This document shows positions 47,660 to 59,146 of a DNA stretch of 64,000 nt, one piece after another. How positions within the stretch are numbered: the stretch's first letter is position 1; the number at the start of each line of letters is the position of its first letter. A model generated the notes under the pieces. It saw only the letters and a list, made by a program, of their open reading frames with translations. It was not told the DNA's origin and made no database searches. This stretch comes from Chelativorans sp. (GTDB lineage Bacteria; Pseudomonadota; Alphaproteobacteria; Rhizobiales; Rhizobiaceae), in NCBI RefSeq assembly GCF_031180965.1, contig NZ_JAPSLH010000015.1, positions 1-64,000 of the forward strand. Direction: 5' to 3'. The position numbers and the translations under genes were made by a program.

Positions 47660-48844
47660 ATGTCCCTGCGTGACGTAGCAACGCATCCTTCCGTGGCGCG
47701 GCGCTACGCGCATATGGCGGAGAGTGGAGCCGTCACCCGCGACGCGGAGCAGGAGAAGGTCGTGGCGGCGCTGGACGGCCTCATCGCCCGCATTGCCGAA
47801 CACCGCCTGGCGCGCAAGTCGAGCGCGCTCGGCTGGCTCTTCGCAAAGGGACGGAAGGCAAAGGAGCCCGTCCGAGGGCTCTATATCCATGGAGGGGTCG
47901 GGCGCGGCAAGACGATGCTCATGGACCTCTTCTTCGAGCTGGTTCCGGTGCGGGGGAAGAGGCGGGCCCACTTCAACGGTTTTATGGCCGACGTGCACGA
48001 CCGGATCGCCCGCCACCGCGAGGCGTTGAAGAATGGCGAGACGCGCGAGACGGATCCGATCCCGCCTGTGGCGGCCGCCCTGGCCAAGGAGGCCTGGGTG
48101 CTCTGCTTCGACGAGTTCTCGGTGACCGATATTGCCGACGCGATGATCCTGTCTCGCCTTTTCTCGGCGCTCTTTTCCGAGGGCGTGGTGCTCGTAGCCA
48201 CCTCCAATGTGGCGCCTGACGATCTCTACCGGGACGGGCTGAACCGGGGCCTCTTCCTGCCCTTCATCGATATCCTCAAGCGGCACGCCGCCATCATGCG
48301 CCTCGATTCCGGGACCGATTACCGGCTGGAGAAGCTCGCGCGCCTGCCCGTCTATGTAACGCCGCTCGGCGCGGCGGCGGATCGCATGATGGACGAGGCA
48401 TGGGAGACGGCGATCGGCGGCAGGAAAAGCGGCGAGGAAAAGCTGACCATCAAGGGCCGCAGCCTCGTGGTTCCGCGGGCAGCGGGGCGGGCCGCGCGCA
48501 TCACCTTCGCTGACATTTGCGAGAAGCCCCTCGGCGCGCGCGACTATCTCGCCATCGCCCAGCGCTTCGACACGATCTTCATCGACCATGTGCCGGCGAT
48601 GGATATTTCCAGGCGAAACGAGGCGAAGCGCTTCATCCTCCTCGTGGACACACTCTACGACAGAAGCAAGCGGCTCTTCCTCTCGGCGGAAACGGAACCC
48701 GCAGCGCTCTACACCGCCGCGTCGGGAACGGAGAAATTCGAGTTCGCCCGGACGGCTTCGCGTCTCGTCGAGATGCAGAGCCGCGAGTGGGCGGAGAAGG
48801 CAGCCGCAGCTCGGCAAGCCGGCGCGGAGCAGGAACTTTTTTGA
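47660..48844 (+). CDS. zapE: ZapE/AFG1-family ATPase
   Basis: The 394-residue AAA-like protein has Walker A GGVGRGKT at 78-85 and Walker B VLCFDEFSVTD, with the AFG1 pattern RLFSALFSEGVVLVATSN. Bacterial ZapE associates with the divisome under stress. It is 57 nt after the Omp19-like gene, with mdh following after 179 nt. Confidence 0.92.
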   Translation: MSLRDVATHPSVARRYAHMAESGAVTRDAEQEKVVAALDGLIARIAEHRLARKSSALGWLFAKGRKAKEPVRGLYIHGGVGRGKTMLMDLFFELVPVRGKRRAHFNGFMADVHDRIARHREALKNGETRETDPIPPVAAALAKEAWVLCFDEFSVTDIADAMILSRLFSALFSEGVVLVATSNVAPDDLYRDGLNRGLFLPFIDILKRHAAIMRLDSGTDYRLEKLARLPVYVTPLGAAADRMMDEAWETAIGGRKSGEEKLTIKGRSLVVPRAAGRAARITFADICEKPLGARDYLAIAQRFDTIFIDHVPAMDISRRNEAKRFILLVDTLYDRSKRLFLSAETEPAALYTAASGTEKFEFARTASRLVEMQSREWAEKAAAARQAGAEQELF

Positions 48845-49017
48845 CCTTTACGTAAATGAAATTCGATTTAACCGTTTGAATTTCCTTGTTGGAAAAGAAT
48901 CGGTTGAACTTTCGGGGCTGCGGCATTATGCCATGCGGGATTTTTGAGCCGCCCTTCGGCTCCTTATCTCGCAATTCCGGCCGTCCTGTCGGGACAGGCG
49001 TCTGAACAGGGGATTAG

Positions 49018-49989
<972 letters not shown>

Positions 49990-50002
49990 GAGTTTTCCGG
50001 CC

Positions 50003-51196
50003 ATGAACATCCACGAGTACCAGGCCAAGCAACTCCTCAGTGCTTTTGGCGCGCCCATTGCCGAAGGCGTGCCGGTGTTCAGCCCCGACGAGGCGGAAGC
50101 GGCGGCGAAGAAGCTGCCCGGACCTCTCTACGTGGTGAAGAGCCAAATCCATGCCGGCGGCCGCGGCAAGGGCCGTTTCAAGGAACTTGGTCCGGACGCC
50201 AAGGGGGGCGTGCGGCTCGCGCGCTCGGTCGACGAGGTGGTCGCCAATGCCACGGAAATGCTTGGCAACACGCTCGTGACCAAGCAGACCGGGCCTGGCG
50301 GAAAGCAGGTGAACCGCCTCTATATCGAGGATGGAGCGGATATCGAGCGCGAGCTCTACCTTTCCATCCTCATCGACCGCACCGTCGGCAGGCCTGCCTT
50401 CGTCGTCTCCACCGAGGGCGGCATGGATATCGAGGCGGTGGCGGAGGAGACGCCGGAAAAGATCCTTACCCTCGCCATCGATCCGGAAACGGGGGTGACG
50501 GCCGATGACCTGGCGAAGCTCAACGCGGCGCTGAAGCTGGAAGGCGAGGCGGCAAAGGATGCCGAGACGCTCTTCCCGACCCTCTACAAGGCCTTCACTG
50601 AGAAGGACATGAGCCTTCTCGAGGTCAACCCATTGATCGTCATGAAGAACGGCCGGCTGCGCGTTCTCGATGCGAAAATCTCCTTCGACAACAATGCGCT
50701 TTTCCGCCACGACGACATCGTGGCCCTGCGCGACATTTCGGAGGAGAACGAGAAGGAGATCGAGGCCTCCAAATACGATCTGGCCTATGTGGCGCTGGAC
50801 GGCAATATCGGCTGTATGGTGAACGGCGCCGGCCTTGCCATGGCGACCATGGATATCATCAAGCTCTACGGCGCCGAGCCGGCCAACTTCCTGGATGTGG
50901 GCGGCGGCGCGAGCAAGGAGAAGGTGACGGCCGCCTTCAAGATCATCACCGCCGACCCGAATGTGAAGGGCATCCTGGTCAACATCTTCGGCGGCATCAT
51001 GCGCTGCGACGTGATCGCCGAGGGCGTGCTCGCGGCGGTGCGCGAAGTGGGCCTCGAAGTGCCGCTGGTCGTGCGGCTGGAAGGCACCAATGTCGAACTC
51101 GGCAAGAAGATCATCGCCGAGAGCGGCCTCAACGTCATCTCGGCCGATGATCTGGACGACGCAGCCAAGAAGATCGTGGCGGCGGTGAAGGGCTGA
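50003..51196 (+). CDS. sucC: Succinyl-CoA synthetase beta subunit SucC
   Basis: ADP-forming ligase subunit with an ATP-grasp domain. The 397-residue protein opens [16 protein letters not shown] and has [13 protein letters not shown] and [15 protein letters not shown]. In almost all relatives sucD follows at once; here 1,091 bases with a toxin-antitoxin pair and a cupin gene intervene. Confidence 0.96.
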   Translation: MNIHEYQAKQLLSAFGAPIAEGVPVFSPDEAEAAAKKLPGPLYVVKSQIHAGGRGKGRFKELGPDAKGGVRLARSVDEVVANATEMLGNTLVTKQTGPGGKQVNRLYIEDGADIERELYLSILIDRTVGRPAFVVSTEGGMDIEAVAEETPEKILTLAIDPETGVTADDLAKLNAALKLEGEAAKDAETLFPTLYKAFTEKDMSLLEVNPLIVMKNGRLRVLDAKISFDNNALFRHDDIVALRDISEENEKEIEASKYDLAYVALDGNIGCMVNGAGLAMATMDIIKLYGAEPANFLDVGGGASKEKVTAAFKIITADPNVKGILVNIFGGIMRCDVIAEGVLAAVREVGLEVPLVVRLEGTNVELGKKIIAESGLNVISADDLDDAAKKIVAAVKG

Positions 51197-51209
51197 GGCT
51201 TGAGGAAGT

Positions 51210-51247
51210 CCACATAATCACACATATTGCGTATGTGGAAATGTGTG
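51210..51247 (+). promoter_or_regulatory. Probable operator of the sucC-sucD toxin-antitoxin module
   Basis: Perfect inverted repeats stand before the antitoxin gene: CCACATA/TATGTGG (51210-51216 and 51232-51238), CACATA/TATGTG (51221-51226 and 51232-51237) and CACACAT/ATGTGTG (51219-51225 and 51241-51247). Such overlapping dyads suggest autoregulation by the antitoxin; inferred. Confidence 0.6.
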
Positions 51248-51256
51248 GAGCAGACG

Positions 51257-51553
51257 ATGAAGAACGTGACACTTGCCATCGACGAGACGCTGCTGGAGCA
51301 GGCACGCGCGCTGGCGGAGCGCCGCAAGACGACGCTCAACGCGATGGTGCGCTCGCTGCTTGCGCAGGAGGTCGAGCAGGAGGATCGGATCGCGTGGGCT
51401 AAGGAAGGCATGCGCCGGCTGATGGAGGAGCAGCCTCTCGACTTGGGGCCTGCCTACAAATGGAACCGGGACGAGATTTATGCCGAACGAGAGGATCGAA
51501 TGCTTTCTCGACTCGAACGTCCTCCTATACGCGGCATCGGAGAGGAAACTTGA
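51257..51553 (+). CDS. Ribbon-helix-helix-type antitoxin
   Basis: The 98-residue protein begins [34 protein letters not shown], the beta-strand and two helices of a short ribbon-helix-helix DNA-binding domain; the rest is acidic and probably binds the toxin. Its last 74 bases overlap the PIN toxin gene in another frame. Annotated start 51257; a start at 51227 is inside the operator repeats. Confidence 0.8.
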   Translation: MKNVTLAIDETLLEQARALAERRKTTLNAMVRSLLAQEVEQEDRIAWAKEGMRRLMEEQPLDLGPAYKWNRDEIYAEREDRMLSRLERPPIRGIGEET

Positions 51554-51902
51554 CCCGCGCCGGCACGATATCTGCCATGATCTCGTTCTCGGGAAGCTGT
51601 TCGGCGTTTCAGGTCAGACGCTCGCCGAGTTCGCAAATGTCGCGCGGCGCAAGTCGGTTGCGAATGACTCGATCGTGGACCACTGGCTATCGTTTCTCGG
51701 GCAGCTCCCGTTCGTGCCCGTCGACCAAGCCTATGTTGCTGCCGGCCTCCGCATCGCGCGGAGGTATCAGCTCAACTATTACGACGCTGCGCTGCTTGGC
51801 GCAGCGGAGCGTCTGGGCGCGCCGATTTTCTACACCGAAGATCTCAACCACAATCAGGTCTATGGCACCGTCCGCGCCGTAAACCCGTTTCTCGAACAGT
51901 GA
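51480..51902 (+). CDS. PIN-domain ribonuclease toxin (VapC-like)
   Basis: The 140-residue protein has the PIN acidic residues: D11 in [11 protein letters not shown]50 in TLAEFANVARR, D102 in LNYYDAALLGAA and E120/D121 in YTEDLNHNQ, all intact. The YYDA and TEDLNHN motifs place it in a different PIN subgroup from the ruv-locus toxin. It overlaps the antitoxin by 74 bases and the cupin gene by four (GTGA). Confidence 0.87.
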   Translation: MPNERIECFLDSNVLLYAASERKLDPRRHDICHDLVLGKLFGVSGQTLAEFANVARRKSVANDSIVDHWLSFLGQLPFVPVDQAYVAAGLRIARRYQLNYYDAALLGAAERLGAPIFYTEDLNHNQVYGTVRAVNPFLEQ

Positions 51903-52279
51903 CCGCCATGCCGCCGCGCAAGATCAACCTCCTGGAAGCCGCCGACCGGAAGATCGACAAGGTCTTCGACCCCCATATTGCAGGCGACGTCAACGACAGC
52001 CAGGTGAAGGTCGCCAAATTCGGCGAGGTCTTCGACTGGCACGCCCACGAGCACGAGGACGAGGCCTTTCTCGTCCTGCGCGGCAGGATCGCTATCGATT
52101 TCCGCGACGGCTCCGTGGAACTGGGGGAGGGCGAGTTCATCGTGGTACTAAGGGCCCTTGAGCACCGGCCGCGTTCCTTGAGCAAGGAGCCCGTGGTGCT
52201 GATGTTCGAGCCCGCCACAACCCTCAATACAGGCAATGCCGAGAGTGACCTGACCGTCACCGAGCTGAAGCGGCTGTAG
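51899..52279 (+). CDS. Small cupin-domain protein
   Basis: The protein (126 residues from GTG at 51899, or 123 from ATG at 51908) is a single cupin: [18 protein letters not shown] matches the first metal motif G(X)5HXH(X)3-4E, and the second motif is weak ([10 protein letters not shown]). Such proteins bind small ligands or act as isomerases; none can be named. It lies between the toxin gene and sucD (8 nt), so it probably arrived with, or next to, the module. Confidence 0.8.
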   Translation: MTAMPPRKINLLEAADRKIDKVFDPHIAGDVNDSQVKVAKFGEVFDWHAHEHEDEAFLVLRGRIAIDFRDGSVELGEGEFIVVLRALEHRPRSLSKEPVVLMFEPATTLNTGNAESDLTVTELKRL

Positions 52280-52287
52280 GAGAAAGA

Positions 52288-53196
52288 ATGTCCATTCTCG
52301 TCGACAAGAACACAAAGGTGCTCGTGCAGGGCCTGACCGGCAAGACCGGCACGTTCCATACCGAGCAGGCGCTTGCCTATTACGGCACCAAGATGGTGGG
52401 CGGCATCCATCCGAAGAAGGGCGGGGAGACCTGGCGCAGCGGGCTCGACAGCGCGGCCGAACTGCCGATCTTCGCCTCCGTCGCCGAGGGCAAGGAGAAG
52501 ACGGGGGCCAATGCCTCCGTCATCTATGTGCCGCCGGCAGGGGCGGCGGCCGCCATCATCGAGGCGATCGAGGCGGAGATTCCGCTCATCGTCTGCATCA
52601 CCGAGGGCATCCCGGTCATGGACATGGTGCATGTGAAGGCGAAGCTGGACAAATCCAACTCGCGCCTCATCGGACCCAACTGTCCGGGCGTGCTGACGCC
52701 GGAGGAATGCAAGATCGGCATCATGCCGGGGAACATCTTCAAGAAGGGATCGGTGGGTGTTGTTTCGCGCTCCGGCACACTTACCTATGAAGCGGTGTTC
52801 CAGACCACCAATGAAGGCCTCGGCCAGACGACCGCCGTGGGCATCGGCGGCGATCCAGTGAAGGGCACCGAGTTCATAGACGTGCTCGAGATGTTCCTGG
52901 CGGACGACGAAACGAAATCCATCATCATGATCGGCGAAATCGGCGGCTCGGCCGAGGAAGACGCCGCCCAGTTCATCCTGGACGAGGCCAGGCGCGGCCG
53001 CAAGAAGCCGATGGCGGGCTTCATCGCCGGGCGCACGGCGCCCAAGGGCCGCACCATGGGCCATGCCGGCGCGGTGATCTCGGGCGGCAAGGGCGGTGCG
53101 GAAAGCAAGATCGAGGCCATGGAACGGGCGGGCATCAAAGTATCGCCGTCGCCGGCGCGGCTGGGAAAGACCCTGGTCGAGGCGATCAGGGGCTGA
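52288..53196 (+). CDS. sucD: Succinyl-CoA synthetase alpha subunit SucD
   Basis: The 302-residue protein has the CoA-binding Rossmann domain ([15 protein letters not shown]), the conserved [20 protein letters not shown], and the phosphorylated His in [14 protein letters not shown]. It pairs with SucC although separated from it here. AGGAGAAAGA precedes the ATG. Confidence 0.96.
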   Translation: MSILVDKNTKVLVQGLTGKTGTFHTEQALAYYGTKMVGGIHPKKGGETWRSGLDSAAELPIFASVAEGKEKTGANASVIYVPPAGAAAAIIEAIEAEIPLIVCITEGIPVMDMVHVKAKLDKSNSRLIGPNCPGVLTPEECKIGIMPGNIFKKGSVGVVSRSGTLTYEAVFQTTNEGLGQTTAVGIGGDPVKGTEFIDVLEMFLADDETKSIIMIGEIGGSAEEDAAQFILDEARRGRKKPMAGFIAGRTAPKGRTMGHAGAVISGGKGGAESKIEAMERAGIKVSPSPARLGKTLVEAIRG

Positions 53197-53331
53197 ACAT
53201 TTTGGAGCGCCGGCCGGCAAGATCGGTCGGCATCCGTGGGTGAAGCGTAACCATGGGACGGGAAACCGTCCGCAACGGCCAGGGTTGAGGCCGAATAAAG
53301 GAGCCGGAGCAGGAACTCCGGAACAGGCGAA

Positions 53332-56325
53332 ATGGCACGGCAAAACCAGGCCAACGACGACTTTTCCATCACCTCCTTCCTCTATGGCGGCAACGCCGCC
53401 TATATCGAGGAGCTCTATGCCGCCTATGAGAGCGATCCGGGTTCGGTGAGCGCCGATTGGCGCGTCTTCTTCAGCCAGCTCAAGGACAATGCGGCGGATG
53501 TGAAGAAGAGCGCCGAAGGCGCCTCGTGGAAGAAGAAGGGCTGGCCGCTCACGGCCAATGGCGAGTTGGTCTCGGCGCTCGACGGCAACTGGGCCGCGGT
53601 CGAGGGCGAGATCGACCTCAAGCTGCGCAGGAAGGCCGCCGACGGCGGAGTGTCTCTGACCGAAGCGGAGGTGCAGCGCGCTACGCGCGATTCCGTGCGC
53701 GCCATCATGATGATCCGCGCTTATCGGATGCGCGGGCACCTGCACGCCAATCTCGACCCCCTCGGGCTCGCCAAGCCGCTCGAGGACTATAACGAGCTCT
53801 CGCCCGCCGCTTACGGCTTCACCGAGGCCGATTACGACCGGCCGATCTTCATCGACAACGTGCTGGGGCTCGAGACCGCCACCATCCGCGAGATGCTGGC
53901 GATCCTGAAGCGCACCTATTGCTCCACGCTGGGCGTCGAGTTCATGCACATCTCCAACCCCGAGGAGAAGGCGTGGATCCAGGAGCGCATCGAAGGCCCG
54001 GACAAGGGTGTCGCCTTCACCGCCAACGGCAAGAAGGCGATCCTCCAGAAGCTGATCGAAGCGGAAGGGTTCGAGCAGTTCATCGACGTCAAGTACAAGG
54101 GCACCAAGCGTTTTGGCCTCGATGGCGGCGAGGCGCTCATCCCCGCGCTGGAGCAGATCATCAAGCGCGGCGGGCAGCTGGGCCTGAAGGAGATCGTGCT
54201 CGGCATGGCCCATCGCGGCCGCCTCAATGTGCTCTCCCAGGTGATGGGCAAGCCGCATCGCGCCATCTTCCACGAGTTCAAGGGCGGCTCCTTCGCGCCC
54301 GACGAGGTGGAGGGCTCCGGCGACGTCAAATACCACCTCGGCGCGTCCTCCGACCGCGAGTTCGACGGCAACAAGGTGCATCTGTCGCTTACCGCGAACC
54401 CGTCGCATCTGGAGATCGTCGATCCCGTGGTGATGGGCAAGGCGCGCGCCAAGCAGGACCAGCTCTACGGCCGCAAGCGCGAGGAGATGATCCCGCTCGC
54501 AGAGCGGGCCAAGGTCATGCCGCTGCTTCTGCACGGCGATGCGGCCTTCGCCGGCCAGGGCGTCGTGGCGGAGATCCTGGGGCTGTCGGGCCTGCGCGGC
54601 CACCGCGTCGCGGGAACCGTCCATTTCATCATCAACAACCAGATCGGCTTTACCACCAACCCGCGCTTCTCGCGCTCCTCGCCCTATCCCTCGGACGTGG
54701 CGAAGATGATCGAGGCGCCGATCTTCCACGTGAATGGCGACGACCCGGAGGCGGTGGTCTATGCGGCGAAAGTCGCGACCGAGTTCCGCATGCAGTTCCA
54801 CAAGCCGGTCGTGGTGGACATGTTCTGCTATCGCCGCTACGGCCACAATGAGGGCGACGAGCCGGCATTCACGCAGCCGATCATGTACCGCACCATCCGC
54901 TCGCATCCGACGACGGTGGAGATCTATTCGAGGAAGCTCATCGAGGAAGGGCTCGTCACGAAGGACGACATCGACCAGATGAAGGCCGACTGGCGGGCAA
55001 AGCTCGAAGCCGAGTTCGAGGCCGGCCAATCCTACAAGCCCAACAAGGCCGACTGGCTGGACGGCGTCTGGTCGGGGCTGCGCAAGGCCGACAATGAGGA
55101 CGAGCAGCGCCGCGGCAAAACGGCGGTGCCGGTCAAGACGCTGAAGGAGATCGGCAAGAAGCTGACCGAAGTGCCGGCGGATTTCGAAGTCCACCGCACC
55201 ATCCGCCGCTTCCTCGACAACCGCAAGCAGATGATCGAGACGGGCGAGGGGATCGACTGGGCCATGGCGGAGGCGCTCGCCTTCGGCTCCATCCTGCTTG
55301 AGGGCAATCCCGTGCGTCTGTCCGGCCAGGATTCGGAGCGCGGCACCTTCTCGCAGCGCCATTCGGTGCTTTTCGACCAAGCAACCGAGAACCGCTACAT
55401 CCCCCTCAACCATCTGGGGCCCCAGCAGGCCAACTACGAAGTCATCAACTCGATGCTGTCGGAAGAGGCCGTGCTCGGCTTCGAATACGGCTATTCACTC
55501 GCCGAGCCGCGGGCGCTGACTCTTTGGGAAGCCCAGTTCGGCGATTTCGCCAATGGCGCGCAGGTGGTGTTCGACCAGTTCATCTCCAGCGGCGAGCGCA
55601 AATGGCTGCGCATGTCGGGCCTCGTCTGCCTGCTGCCGCATGGCTATGAGGGCCAGGGGCCGGAGCATTCCTCAGCGCGCCTCGAGCGCTTCCTGCAGAT
55701 GTGCGCCGAGGACAACATGCAGGTGGCGAACTGCACCACGCCGGCCAACTATTTCCATATCCTGCGCCGGCAGTTGAAGCGCGACTTCCGCAAGCCGCTT
55801 ATCCTGATGACGCCGAAATCGCTCCTGCGCCACAAGCGGGCGGTCTCGACCTTGTCCGAGATGTCGGGCGAAAGCTCCTTCCACCGGCTCCTATGGGACG
55901 ACGCCCAGTATCTGCCCAACGAGCCGATCAAGCTCGTCAAGGATTCGAAGATCCGCCGCGTCGTGATGTGCTCGGGCAAGGTCTATTACGACCTTTACGA
56001 GGAGCGCGAGAAGCGCGGCATCAACGACGTCTATCTCTTGCGCGTCGAGCAGCTCTATCCCTTCCCGGCGAAGGCGCTGATCACCGAGCTGTCACGCTTC
56101 CGCAATGCGGAAATGGTGTGGTGCCAGGAGGAGCCCAAGAACATGGGCGCCTGGTCCTTCATCGACCCGTATCTGGAGTGGGTGCTGCAGCATATCGAAG
56201 CCAAGAACAAGCGCGTGCGTTATGCGGGACGGCCGGCCTCGGCCTCGCCGGCCACCGGCCTCATGTCCAAGCATCTGGAGCAGCTTGCGCAGCTGCTCGA
56301 AGACGCCCTGGGCGGCCAGGCCTGA
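53332..56325 (+). CDS. sucA: 2-oxoglutarate dehydrogenase E1 component SucA
   Basis: Thiamine-diphosphate-dependent decarboxylase of the oxoglutarate complex. The 997-residue protein has the N-terminal segment FLYGGNAAYIEELYAAYES, the ThDP-binding HGDAAFAGQGVVAE and a C-terminal transketolase-like domain with LLPHGYEGQGPEHSSARLER. Length is normal. A 135-nt gap after sucD holds small GC-rich hairpins but no recognised riboswitch. Confidence 0.97.
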   Translation: MARQNQANDDFSITSFLYGGNAAYIEELYAAYESDPGSVSADWRVFFSQLKDNAADVKKSAEGASWKKKGWPLTANGELVSALDGNWAAVEGEIDLKLRRKAADGGVSLTEAEVQRATRDSVRAIMMIRAYRMRGHLHANLDPLGLAKPLEDYNELSPAAYGFTEADYDRPIFIDNVLGLETATIREMLAILKRTYCSTLGVEFMHISNPEEKAWIQERIEGPDKGVAFTANGKKAILQKLIEAEGFEQFIDVKYKGTKRFGLDGGEALIPALEQIIKRGGQLGLKEIVLGMAHRGRLNVLSQVMGKPHRAIFHEFKGGSFAPDEVEGSGDVKYHLGASSDREFDGNKVHLSLTANPSHLEIVDPVVMGKARAKQDQLYGRKREEMIPLAERAKVMPLLLHGDAAFAGQGVVAEILGLSGLRGHRVAGTVHFIINNQIGFTTNPRFSRSSPYPSDVAKMIEAPIFHVNGDDPEAVVYAAKVATEFRMQFHKPVVVDMFCYRRYGHNEGDEPAFTQPIMYRTIRSHPTTVEIYSRKLIEEGLVTKDDIDQMKADWRAKLEAEFEAGQSYKPNKADWLDGVWSGLRKADNEDEQRRGKTAVPVKTLKEIGKKLTEVPADFEVHRTIRRFLDNRKQMIETGEGIDWAMAEALAFGSILLEGNPVRLSGQDSERGTFSQRHSVLFDQATENRYIPLNHLGPQQANYEVINSMLSEEAVLGFEYGYSLAEPRALTLWEAQFGDFANGAQVVFDQFISSGERKWLRMSGLVCLLPHGYEGQGPEHSSARLERFLQMCAEDNMQVANCTTPANYFHILRRQLKRDFRKPLILMTPKSLLRHKRAVSTLSEMSGESSFHRLLWDDAQYLPNEPIKLVKDSKIRRVVMCSGKVYYDLYEEREKRGINDVYLLRVEQLYPFPAKALITELSRFRNAEMVWCQEEPKNMGAWSFIDPYLEWVLQHIEAKNKRVRYAGRPASASPATGLMSKHLEQLAQLLEDALGGQA

Positions 56326-56361
56326 TCGCAACGGATCCGACAGAACCAACGGAAGAGAACA

Positions 56362-57645
56362 ATGGCTACCGAAATCCGCGTTCCCACACTGGGCGAATCC
56401 GTTACCGAGGCCACCATCGGCCGCTGGTTCAAGAAGGTCGGCGACCCGATCAGCGCCGACGAGCCGATCGTCGAGCTTGAAACCGACAAGGTGACGGTCG
56501 AAGTGCCCGCGCCGGCTTCCGGCACGCTGCAGGAAATTGCCGCCCAGGAAGGCGAGACGGTGGGCCTCAACGCGCTGCTCGGCTCGATCGGCGATGGCGC
56601 CGGTGCGGCCGCTCCTGCGAAGCCGGCAGGCGGTGAAAAGAAGGAGGCCGTGGCTCAGGCAGCGGGCAGTTCGGGCGGCTCCACCACCGCGGAGGCGATC
56701 GAGAAGACCGCGAATGTGGGCGGGGAGCCTCCCATCGAAGAGCGGAAGAGGCCGCCGGCCCCCTCGGCCGCCAAGCTCCTGGCTGAAAACAAGCTCTCCG
56801 TCGATGAGGTTGCTGGTTCCGGTAAGGACGCGCAGGTGCTGAAGGGCGACGTGCTGGCCGCCATCGAGCGCGGCAATCGTGCCGCGTCCAGCCAGCCAGC
56901 CGAGACGCCGAAGGTCGCCCGGGCGCCATCGGGGGCGGAAGATGAGGCGCGCGAGGAACGCGTGAAGATGACGCGTCTGCGCCAGACCATCGCCCGCCGG
57001 CTGAAGGACGCGCAGAACACGGCCGCCATGCTGACCACCTTCAACGAGGTGGACATGACGGCGGTGATGGACCTGCGCAAGAAGTACAAGGACCTGTTCG
57101 AGAAGAAGCACGATGTGAAGCTCGGCTTCATGGGCTTCTTCACCAAGGCGGTCTGCCATGCGCTGAAGGAGATCCCGACCGTCAATGCGGAGATCGACGG
57201 CACGGACATCATCTACAAGAACTACTGCCATATCGGCGTTGCCGTCGGCACGGATCGCGGCCTGGTCGTGCCCGTGGTGCGGGACGCGGACCGGATGACC
57301 ATCGCTGAGGTCGAGAAGGAGATCGGCCGGCTGGGCATGGCCGCCCGCGACGGCAAGCTGTCGATGGCGGAGATGCAGGGCGGCACCTTCACCATCTCCA
57401 ATGGCGGCGTTTATGGCTCGCTGATGTCGACGCCCATCCTCAACGCGCCGCAATCGGGCATCCTTGGCATGCACAAGATCCAGGAGCGACCGATGGTTGT
57501 CGGCGGGCAGATCGTCGTCCGGCCGATGATGTATCTGGCGCTCTCCTACGACCACAGGATCGTCGACGGCAAGGAAGCCGTGACGTTCCTTGTCCGTGTC
57601 AAGGAGGTGCTGGAGGATCCCGAGCGCCTGGTGCTCGATCTCTAG
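56362..57645 (+). CDS. sucB: Dihydrolipoamide succinyltransferase (oxoglutarate dehydrogenase E2)
   Basis: The 427-residue protein has one lipoyl domain with the lipoylated Lys43 in [11 protein letters not shown], an Ala/Pro linker, an E3-binding domain ([21 protein letters not shown]) and a catalytic domain with [13 protein letters not shown] (His/Asp). 36 nt after sucA. Confidence 0.96.
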   Translation: MATEIRVPTLGESVTEATIGRWFKKVGDPISADEPIVELETDKVTVEVPAPASGTLQEIAAQEGETVGLNALLGSIGDGAGAAAPAKPAGGEKKEAVAQAAGSSGGSTTAEAIEKTANVGGEPPIEERKRPPAPSAAKLLAENKLSVDEVAGSGKDAQVLKGDVLAAIERGNRAASSQPAETPKVARAPSGAEDEAREERVKMTRLRQTIARRLKDAQNTAAMLTTFNEVDMTAVMDLRKKYKDLFEKKHDVKLGFMGFFTKAVCHALKEIPTVNAEIDGTDIIYKNYCHIGVAVGTDRGLVVPVVRDADRMTIAEVEKEIGRLGMAARDGKLSMAEMQGGTFTISNGGVYGSLMSTPILNAPQSGILGMHKIQERPMVVGGQIVVRPMMYLALSYDHRIVDGKEAVTFLVRVKEVLEDPERLVLDL

Positions 57646-57686
57646 ACTTCGCCCTTTTCCCCTTTAGAGCAAAGTGAGGGACTTCC

Positions 57687-59099
57687 ATGTCCGACACCTA
57701 TGACGTCGTCGTGATCGGAACCGGCCCCGGCGGTTATGTCTGCGCCATCAAGGCGGCCCAGCTCGGCCTCAAGACGGCAGTGGTGGAGAAGCGGCCGAAC
57801 CATGGCGGGACCTGCGTCAATGTCGGCTGCATTCCGTCCAAGGCGCTGCTGCACGCGACCGAGATGTTCGCCGAGGCGGGCCACTCCTTCGCCGATCTTG
57901 GCATCGATGTCGGCCGGCCGACATTCGATCTGGCAAAGATGCTCGCCCACAAGGACCGCACGGTCGAGCAGAACGTCAAGGGCCTTGATTTCCTCTTCAA
58001 GAAGAACAAGATCGACGTCTTCCGCGGCACGGGCAGGATCGCCGGCGCGGGTAAGGTGGCCGTCACCGGCGACGACGGCAAGGAAGAGACGGTCGAGACG
58101 AAGAACATCGTCATCGCCACCGGCTCGGATGTGGCAGGCATCCCCGGCGTCAAAGTCGAGTTCGACGAGAAGGTGATTGTCTCGTCCACCGGCGCGCTGG
58201 ACCTTGAGAAGGTGCCGGAGCGGCTGGTCGTCGTGGGCGGCGGCGTGATCGGGCTGGAGCTCGGCTCGGTCTGGTCGCGGCTGGGCGCGAAGGTGACGGT
58301 GATTGAATATCTCGACACGATACTCGGCGGCATGGACGGCGAGATCGCCAAGCAGTTCCAGCGCATGCTTTCGAAGCAGGGATTCGAGTTCAAGCTCGGA
58401 GCCAAGGTCACCGGTGTCTCGAAGGCCACAGCCGGCGCTACCGTCACCTTCGAGCCCGCCAAGGGCGGCGCGGCGGAGACGGTGGAGGCGGATGTCGTCC
58501 TGGTCGCCACCGGCCGAAAGCCCTACACGGAGGGCTTGGGTCTTAAGGAAGCGGGCGTGGAGGTGGACGAGCGTGGCCGCGTCAAGACCGACCATCACCT
58601 TCGCACGAATGTTCCGGGCATCTACGCGATTGGTGACGTCGTTGCCGGACCGATGCTCGCGCACAAGGCCGAGGATGAAGGCGTGGCGGTGGCGGAAATC
58701 ATTGCCGGCCAGGCCGGTCACGTGAACTACGATGTGATCCCCGCAGTCGTCTATACCAGCCCGGAAGTCGCCTCGGTCGGCAAGACCGAGGAAGAGCTTA
58801 AGAAGGCCGGTATCGAATACAATGCCGGTAAATTCCCCTTCAGCGCCAATGGGCGTGCTCGTTCCATGCTGCACACCGACGGTTTCGTGAAGATCCTGGC
58901 CGACAAGAAGACGGACCGCGTCCTGGGCGTACACATCCTCGGCTTCGGCGCGGGAGAAATGATCCACGAGGCGGCGGTGCTGATGGAGTTCGGCGGCTCG
59001 TCAGAGGATCTGGCGCGCACCTGCCACGCCCATCCGACCATGTCGGAGGCGGTTCGGGAAGCCGCCCTCGCCACCTTCGCCAAGCCGATCCATAGCTGA
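57687..59099 (+). CDS. lpd: Dihydrolipoyl dehydrogenase
   Basis: FAD-dependent E3 of the oxoglutarate complex. The 470-residue protein has the FAD-binding [17 protein letters not shown], the redox disulfide C43/C48 in [15 protein letters not shown], the NAD-binding [12 protein letters not shown] and the C-terminal [11 protein letters not shown] with the catalytic His-Glu. Last gene of the TCA operon. Confidence 0.96.
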   Translation: MSDTYDVVVIGTGPGGYVCAIKAAQLGLKTAVVEKRPNHGGTCVNVGCIPSKALLHATEMFAEAGHSFADLGIDVGRPTFDLAKMLAHKDRTVEQNVKGLDFLFKKNKIDVFRGTGRIAGAGKVAVTGDDGKEETVETKNIVIATGSDVAGIPGVKVEFDEKVIVSSTGALDLEKVPERLVVVGGGVIGLELGSVWSRLGAKVTVIEYLDTILGGMDGEIAKQFQRMLSKQGFEFKLGAKVTGVSKATAGATVTFEPAKGGAAETVEADVVLVATGRKPYTEGLGLKEAGVEVDERGRVKTDHHLRTNVPGIYAIGDVVAGPMLAHKAEDEGVAVAEIIAGQAGHVNYDVIPAVVYTSPEVASVGKTEEELKKAGIEYNAGKFPFSANGRARSMLHTDGFVKILADKKTDRVLGVHILGFGAGEMIHEAAVLMEFGGSSEDLARTCHAHPTMSEAVREAALATFAKPIHS

Positions 59100-59119
59100 T
59101 AGAGGCGGCTGCGGCCGCA

Positions 59120-59143
59120 CGTCTGCCCGCCGGTCGGCAGACG
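59120..59143. terminator. Hairpin between convergent lpd and small secreted gene
   Basis: Perfect 8-bp stem CGTCTGCC/GGCAGACG (59120-59127 and 59136-59143) with an 8-nt loop, 20 nt after the lpd stop. It lacks a T-tract on both sides, so it may need Rho or protect the 3' end. Confidence 0.45.
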
Positions 59144-59146
59144 CAA

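Noticed and set aside
51844-55413. Very long open frame of 1,189 codons on the minus strand
   Set aside because: It is antisense to sucD and sucA, His/Asp/Leu-biased as expected from GC-rich codon shadows, and matches no family. The same holds for long frames opposite ftsH, ftsY, zapE and sucB.
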